DNA from: Treponema sp.
Lineage (GTDB): Bacteria > Spirochaetota > Spirochaetia > Treponematales > Breznakiellaceae
NCBI GenBank assembly: GCA_031259345.1
Contig: JAIRLQ010000242.1
Coordinates: 1-6,081 of the forward strand
DNA: 6,081 nt
Direction of reading: 5' to 3'
Shown here: piece after piece, positions 6,044 through 6,081 of the stretch
Layout of the letters: every line of letters starts with the position of its first letter
Position numbering within the stretch: position 1 is the first letter of the stretch
Position numbers and translations under genes: made by a program
The notes under the pieces: generated by a model
Told to the model about the DNA's origin: nothing
What the model saw: only the letters and a program-made list of their open reading frames with translations
The model's database searches: none

Positions 6044-6081
6044 ATGTTGTGTAATTACATGTATTATAACGAATTTGGGGG
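6044..6081 (+). CDS. Possible start of a divergent gene, truncated at the window edge
   Basis: An ATG at 6044 opens a frame (MLCNYMYYNEFG) that reaches the window end. A purine-rich AAGGGGGG (6025-6032) lies 11 nt upstream, slightly far for a ribosome site, and a candidate promoter lies before that. With only 12 codons visible no product can be named, and it may not be a gene. A second ATG at 6059 is in the same frame. Confidence 0.25.
   Translation, partial: MLCNYMYYNEFG
6063..6068 (-). promoter_or_regulatory. Candidate -10 box for the operon
   Basis: The minus strand reads TATAAT, a perfect -10 hexamer. Its -35 would fall beyond the right edge of the window, so it cannot be confirmed. If used, RNA would begin near 6056 and carry a leader of about 190 nt before the first gene at 5867. 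No better minus-strand -35/-10 pair was found between 5868 and 6060. Confidence 0.3.

Overview
The window shows a tightly packed envelope-protein operon on the minus strand, read from right to left. It comes from a Gram-negative-type (diderm) bacterium. Five of the six supported genes begin with a lipoprotein signal peptide and the sixth is a TolC-type outer-membrane protein. The relaxed lipoboxes (QAAC, FSSC, LLSC), the moderate GC (judged by eye, not computed), and a TPR lipoprotein / TolC / lipoprotein adaptor order suggest a spirochaete, perhaps a Treponema relative. That assignment is inference from composition and gene content, not from a search.

Layout, in transcription order. Bases 5868-6081 are non-coding or divergent promoter DNA. 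It holds a TATAAT box facing the operon and a TTGTAT-17-CATAAT pair facing right, with a possible gene start at 6044. Next come a 353-residue lipoprotein with helical, TPR-like repeats (4806-5867), a 227-residue TPR lipoprotein (4120-4803), a 189-residue lipoprotein of unknown family (3554-4123), a TolC-family outer-membrane channel (2163-3554), an RND/MacA-type periplasmic adaptor that is itself a lipoprotein (728-2116), and the first 249 residues of a lipoprotein with bacterial Ig-like domains that runs off the left edge (1-747). Genes are separated by 2 nt or overlap by 1 to 20 nt (ATGA, TAATG), so translational coupling is likely. The single real gap is the 46 nt between the TolC-like and adaptor genes.

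The adaptor plus TolC pair is two thirds of a tripartite efflux or export pump. The inner-membrane pump (RND or ABC) is not in the window and may lie further left. The TPR and small lipoproteins may be assembly or accessory factors for this envelope machine.

The most unusual signal is a pair of related palindromic elements carrying the motif GGCTGTCC-NN-AAAGT. One (4053-4098) sits in frame inside the signal-peptide region of the 189-residue lipoprotein, adding about 17 residues between its charged start and its hydrophobic core. The other (2142-2172) fills the TolC/adaptor junction and supplies the TolC stop codon. They look like a small dispersed palindromic or MITE-like family that has entered coding sequence without breaking it.
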